From assembly GCA_036394195.1 (NCBI GenBank), contig DASWFO010000140.1:1-14044 (forward strand): 14,044 nucleotides of DNA. Direction: 5' to 3'. The position numbers and the translations under genes are program-made. Of this stretch, positions 12,132-14,044 are shown in pieces (the first letter of the stretch is position 1; the number at the start of each line of letters is the position of its first letter). The notes beneath the pieces were generated by a model that worked only from the letters and a program-made list of their open reading frames with translations, made no database searches and was not told the DNA's origin. Source of the stretch: DATJPD01 sp036394195. Its GTDB lineage: Bacteria > Pseudomonadota > Alphaproteobacteria > CACIAM-22H2.

Positions 12132-12902
12132 ATGACGAGCCAGGCGCGACTGCGCGTCGTCGCCAGCCGGGACGACAGCGGCCCGCAAACCGAACGCGAA
12201 CGCCACCGGCTCTATGGCCGCCTGCCGGGAGGGCGCGCCATCGCGTTCCTGGAGAGTCTCCCGGACGCGCTCTATCTGCTCGATTCCGATTGGCGGTTCA
12301 CCTTCATCAACCGCGCCGCCGGCGAGTATTGGAAGCGCGACCGCGCCGGCTTGATCGGCAAGCAGATCTGGCAGGCGTTCCCGCAGGCCGCAGGGAGCGA
12401 AGACAGAAAAATGCACGAGACCGCAGCGGCGCGGCGGCGGCCGGTCCGCTTCGAAACCGTATCGCCCGTTCTCCATACATGGATTCACGTGTCGATCCGC
12501 CCGATCGACAGCGGGCTCGGCGTCTGCTTTCGCCCGATCGACGGCCCCGGCAAGCGCGGCCGGGTTCTCGTCGTCGAGGACCAGGACGAGGTCCGCGACC
12601 TCCTGCGCATGACCCTGGAGCAGGAGAGCTACCTTGTGATCCTGGCCGAGGACCTGGACGCCGCCGAAGCGGCGGTCGGCCTGCTGCCGATCGATGCCGT
12701 CCTGCTCGACGACCGGCTTCCGGGCGGCCGTGGGGCCAGCCTCTTCGGCCCGGCGGCCCGGGCCGGCGTGAATCTGCTGATGATGAGCGGCCACCCGGCC
12801 ACGATCGCGGAGTTCAACGACGACGGAAACTTCATCGCCAAGCCATTCCGCCTCCCGGCCCTGCTCGACAGGCTGGAGCGGCTCCTGAAAAACTCGCAGT
12901 AG
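12132..12902 (+). CDS. PAS-receiver protein without kinase or DNA-binding domain
   Basis: From ATG 12132 the protein has 256 residues. The frame is open back to a TTG at 12060, but that codon would lie at the predicted transcript start; AGGGAG (12115-12120) serves the ATG. Residues about 36-135 form a PAS domain (FLESLPDALYLLDSDWRFTFIN to HVSIRPI and VCFRPID), which senses a ligand or binds a cofactor. Residues 143-256 form a receiver domain with acidic pocket E149/D150, phospho-acceptor D193 in AVLLDDRLPGG, S219 in MMSGHP and K237 in AKPF. All catalytic receiver residues are present, so it should accept phosphate from a histidine kinase. There is no kinase core and no DNA-binding output, so it must act through protein contacts or as a phosphate sink. 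The EcfG promoter upstream points to stress induction. No cognate kinase is adjacent. Confidence 0.88.
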   Translation: MTSQARLRVVASRDDSGPQTERERHRLYGRLPGGRAIAFLESLPDALYLLDSDWRFTFINRAAGEYWKRDRAGLIGKQIWQAFPQAAGSEDRKMHETAAARRRPVRFETVSPVLHTWIHVSIRPIDSGLGVCFRPIDGPGKRGRVLVVEDQDEVRDLLRMTLEQESYLVILAEDLDAAEAAVGLLPIDAVLLDDRLPGGRGASLFGPAARAGVNLLMMSGHPATIAEFNDDGNFIAKPFRLPALLDRLERLLKNSQ

Positions 12903-12984
12903 GATCGCGGCCCCGTATCGTCTAGATTCGGCCCGCCGGCGCTCGCCGGTGTTAAAGCCTATTCGCAAGACTGCAGGAGGCAGC

Positions 12985-13848
12985 ATGGCCGAGATTCCAC
13001 GCCTGAACGGGGTTATCCGCGCGCTCGAGCAGGGCCAGCCGACGTTTACGGCATTCTCACCGGCGGAGATCGATTCCGCGCTCGCGATGAGCCAGTCGAA
13101 ATACGACGGCGTCGTATTCGAGATGGAGCATAATTTTTGGGAGGGCCGCGCGCTGCGGGACTGCTTCCAGTACATGCTCAACCGGCGGCAGATCGTCGAC
13201 AACGGCTCTCTTGCACCGGCCGTGGCGCCGATGGTGCGCATCCCGCCCAACGGCGGCGAACTCAACCAGTTCATCGCCAAGCAGGTGCTCGATATCGGCG
13301 TTTACGGCATTGTCTGGCCGCATGTCTCGACGGTCGAGGAGGCGCGCAACGCGGTGCAGGCCTGCCGCTATCCGCGGCCACGCGAAGCGGCCTATTACGA
13401 GCCGGCCGGCCAGCGCGGCGACGCGCCGCGCACCGCCGCGCGCTATTGGGGCATCGACCAGCAGACCTATTACAAGCGCGCTGACACTTGGCCGCTGAAC
13501 CCCGAGGGCGAGGTGCTGGTGGTCATCATGTGCGAGGAGAAGCGGGCGATCCGCAACCTGCCGCAGATGCTGAAGGAGGTGCCCGGCATCGGCGTCGTGC
13601 TGATCGGCGAGGGCGACCTGTCGCAAGACATGGGCTATCCACGCCAATACGAACACCCCGAGGTCGCCGCCGCGATCGACGACATATTGGCGATCTGCAA
13701 GGATTCGGGCGTCCCCTGCGGCCACCCGCATGTCGACGCCAACAACGTCGAGAAGTTGGTCGAAAAGGGCTTCCGCTGGCTGATGCCGGCGCCGAGCCAA
13801 TCCTTCGCGGCGCTGCAGAAGGGGCTGGCGGCAAGCGGGCGGAAATAG
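12985..13848 (+). CDS. HpcH/HpaI aldolase family protein
   Basis: From ATG 12985 the protein has 287 residues. A GTG at 12949 is in frame, but AGGAGG (12975-12980) lies four bases before the ATG and decides the start. It matches the HpcH/HpaI aldolase/citrate lyase family (PF03328), metal-dependent class II aldolases that split 2-keto-4-hydroxy acids into pyruvate or a related ketoacid plus an aldehyde. Matching catalytic positions are H49 in FEMEHNFW, R85 in APMVRIPPNG, E184/E185 in VIMCEEKRAI (metal) and D211 in LIGEGDLSQDMGYP (metal). VYGIVWPHVSTVEEA is also typical. Compared with E. coli HpaI (about 262 residues), the segment 130-172, rich in Tyr and Arg, is longer and changed; this region helps shape the substrate entrance. 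It has no signal peptide. It stands alone after the PAS-receiver gene and converges on the next minus-strand gene. The substrate is unknown. Confidence 0.9.
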   Translation: MAEIPRLNGVIRALEQGQPTFTAFSPAEIDSALAMSQSKYDGVVFEMEHNFWEGRALRDCFQYMLNRRQIVDNGSLAPAVAPMVRIPPNGGELNQFIAKQVLDIGVYGIVWPHVSTVEEARNAVQACRYPRPREAAYYEPAGQRGDAPRTAARYWGIDQQTYYKRADTWPLNPEGEVLVVIMCEEKRAIRNLPQMLKEVPGIGVVLIGEGDLSQDMGYPRQYEHPEVAAAIDDILAICKDSGVPCGHPHVDANNVEKLVEKGFRWLMPAPSQSFAALQKGLAASGRK

Positions 13849-13875
13849 ATGGCGTTCGCCGCCGGACTGTCGCCG

Positions 13876-14044
13876 TTAAACGCCTAGCGCGGTGCGAACC
13901 GCGGCGACATCTATCCGGGTCCAACTTCCCGACCCGACGATGTGCAGCGTTTCCCCCTGTCCTTGCACCAAGCCAGCAGCCGGCGACGGCTGAAACTTCA
14001 CCTCGCCCACATAGCGGGCTTGCTCTTCATCGAGACAAAGAAGT
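13876..14044 (-). CDS. C-terminal 55 codons of an unrecognised protein (partial)
   Basis: On the minus strand an open frame enters from the right edge and ends at TAA (13876-13878). The visible part begins LLCLDEEQARYVGEVKF and continues through QGQGETLHIVGSGSWTRIDVAAV to a final RTALGV. Composition is balanced, unlike the Arg-rich antisense frames elsewhere in the window, and third positions lean towards G/C, which supports real coding. The other minus-strand frames are closed here. It converges with the aldolase gene, with 27 bases between the two stop codons and no clear terminator there. I recognise no family or motif, and nothing indicates membrane segments in this fragment. Confidence 0.6.
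   Translation of the reverse strand, partial: LLCLDEEQARYVGEVKFQPSPAAGLVQGQGETLHIVGSGSWTRIDVAAVRTALGV

Noticed and set aside
12936..12949. CCGGC-GCTC-GCCGG as a terminator for the PAS-receiver gene
   Set aside because: The stem has only five pairs and no T-run follows; the aldolase leader begins at once.
13526..13924. A 132-codon minus-strand open frame overlapping the end of the aldolase gene
   Set aside because: It is Arg/Ser/Pro-rich shadow sequence; the better minus-strand frame at this end is the one that stops at 13876.
1..14044. CRISPR arrays, tRNA genes, insertion sequences, attachment sites, toxin-antitoxin or phage-defence genes
   Set aside because: I looked for regularly spaced repeats, clover-leaf arms, terminal inverted repeats with transposase motifs and small paired genes, and saw none that could be supported.

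Overview
The window is GC-rich DNA packed with genes. The longest stretch without a gene is about 155 bases. The G/C-heavy third codon positions, the abundance of Bug/TctC solute-binding proteins and one exact match to the alphaproteobacterial general-stress (EcfG) promoter, GGAAC-N17-CGTT, suggest an alphaproteobacterium of the Rhodospirillales/Hyphomicrobiales type. The species cannot be fixed from the sequence alone. I see no tRNA, rRNA, CRISPR array, insertion sequence or phage gene, so this looks like ordinary chromosome rather than a mobile island.

Left part (1-4788) is a carboxylic-acid uptake and catabolism locus. A cyclase-family metal-dependent hydrolase (minus strand, cut by the window edge) is divergent from a plus-strand run of three tandem Bug/TctC periplasmic binding proteins. 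These are followed by an enolase-superfamily dehydratase closely resembling D-tartrate dehydratase. No TctA or TctB membrane subunit is present. The third binding-protein gene has its Shine-Dalgarno inside a perfect 8-bp inverted repeat, which suggests separate translational control.

Middle part (4882-9645) holds phosphoenolpyruvate carboxylase (ppc), a PRC-barrel protein on a long Pro/Ala-rich stalk with a possible lipobox, and a 12-helix major facilitator transporter two bases behind it. D-tartrate dehydration and PEP carboxylation both yield oxaloacetate, so the dehydratase-ppc adjacency may be meaningful, but this is inference.

Right part (9760-14044) holds an amylo-alpha-1,6-glucosidase-type debranching enzyme, a PAS-receiver protein behind the EcfG-type promoter, and an HpcH/HpaI-family aldolase. 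On the minus strand at the edge is the last 55 codons of an unrecognised protein.

No clearly new multi-gene system is visible. The parts most worth following up are the Shine-Dalgarno-masking hairpin ahead of the third binding protein, the EcfG promoter and leader structure of the PAS-receiver gene, and the altered active-site neighbourhood of the tartrate-dehydratase-like enzyme.
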